Source: Verrucomicrobiaceae bacterium (lineage in GTDB: Bacteria > Verrucomicrobiota > Verrucomicrobiia > Verrucomicrobiales > Verrucomicrobiaceae). Taken from it: DNA of 64,000 nt. The notes beneath the pieces are model-generated. The model was not told where the DNA came from and made no database searches. It saw nothing but the letters and a program-made list of their open reading frames with translations. Of the stretch, positions 63,881-64,000 are shown piece by piece (within the stretch, counting starts at the first letter, position 1; every line of letters begins with the position of its first letter). The DNA is taken from positions 96,276 to 160,275 of the forward strand of contig CANIBP010000006.1 of assembly GCA_947466075.1 (NCBI GenBank). The letters are read 5' to 3'. The position numbers were made by a program, and so were the translations under genes.

Positions 63881-64000
63881 ATGGCAGCGACAACCTACCG
63901 GCCAGCAGGTTACGACACCGACTTGAGTGATGTAGAATGGGAACTTTTGAAGCCGCTCATTTACCCGGCGGATGCCAGGCGTGGCCGATGGCGTGATCCA
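63881..64000 (+). mobile_element. 5' end of an IS5-family transposase gene, cut by window edge
   Basis: The ATG at 63881 opens a 40-residue fragment that runs off the right edge: MAATTYRPAGYDTDLSDVEW, ELLKPLIYPADARRGRWRDP. The pattern 'DLSDVEWELLKPLI...GRWRD' is the start of IS5-family transposases of the IS402-like type (DUF4096 domain, usually 'LTDEEWALLEPLLP...GRPR'). No complete inverted repeat can be checked because the element continues beyond the window. It lies about 320 bp from the tRNA-Gly gene, a common insertion area. Confidence 0.75.

Noticed and set aside
63657..63893. 78-codon minus-strand frame in the AT-richer gap
   Set aside because: No start context, no motif, and it crosses the start of the transposase; treated as chance.
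1..64000. CRISPR array or rRNA genes
   Set aside because: No regularly spaced direct repeats and no rRNA-like conserved stretches were seen.

Overview
This window looks like a chromosomal segment of a PVC-superphylum bacterium. Verrucomicrobiota is favoured over Planctomycetota, but this is inference from gene content: many DUF1501, DUF1549/DUF1553 (PSD1), DUF1552 and DUF1592-type proteins, modular 'PVC-type heme-binding' propeller proteins, ThuA-like proteins, a sulfatase, and ECF sigma factors paired with membrane FecR/LamG-type partners. Most products carry Sec or Tat-like signal sequences, so the window is mainly a secreted or periplasmic programme. Nine proteins carry 15 CxxCH heme-attachment motifs in total.

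Layout. (1) 1-15140, minus strand: one long co-directional train headed by an ECF sigma factor and a membrane FecR/LamG protein. It then encodes a PQQ-type propeller, a ThuA-like protein, a sulfatase, a 1322-residue ThuA-NPCBM-propeller-HEAT-cytochrome protein, a PSD1 cytochrome protein, a DUF1501 protein and a second ThuA-like gene cut by the window edge. A decayed third thuA copy lies at 4894-5046. (2) 15263-24354, plus strand: a heme/WD40 protein interrupted by a tandem coiled coil, an SGNH hydrolase, a coupled DUF1592/DUF1552 pair, a polysaccharide deacetylase and an esterase. (3) 24358-32399, minus strand: a tightly coupled operon running PSD1, small unknown, DUF1501, RibK-like protein, alpha/beta hydrolase, PdxA, Tat-exported TIM-barrel protein. 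(4) 32433-32735: remnants of a BNR protein and a DUF1501 protein. (5) 32868-45165, minus strand: a second sigma/FecR-headed train with PSD1, DUF1501, a 1478-residue DUF1080-SGNH-propeller-HEAT-cytochrome fusion and an unrecognised 884-residue secreted protein. (6) 45266-58704: single genes and short units. These are a BNR (sialidase-like) protein, a beta-helix protein, deoC divergent from a GntR/UTRA regulator with twin operators, a PhoPQ-related protein, ahpC with a clear terminator, another DUF1592/DUF1552 pair, a leucine-rich-repeat protein, a diheme cytochrome and ilvD. (7) 58724-63450, minus strand: an exopolysaccharide export set (short Wza-like protein, BY-type tyrosine kinase, frameshifted beta-barrel protein) plus a small secreted protein. 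It is followed by tRNA-Gly(UCC) and the 5' end of an IS5-type transposase.

Working together: the two sigma/FecR-headed trains look like surface-signalled regulons for sensing and breaking down sulfated or otherwise complex carbohydrate outside the cytoplasm, with electrons passed to c-type cytochromes. That is inference; no substrate is shown by the sequence. Strong candidates for follow-up are the modular cytochrome fusions, the RibK-like protein and the unknown 99-residue protein inside the coupled operon, the coiled-coil insertion in the WD40 protein, the twin operators upstream of the GntR gene, the hairpin flanked by 10-bp direct repeats in the exopolysaccharide locus, and the three gene remnants.
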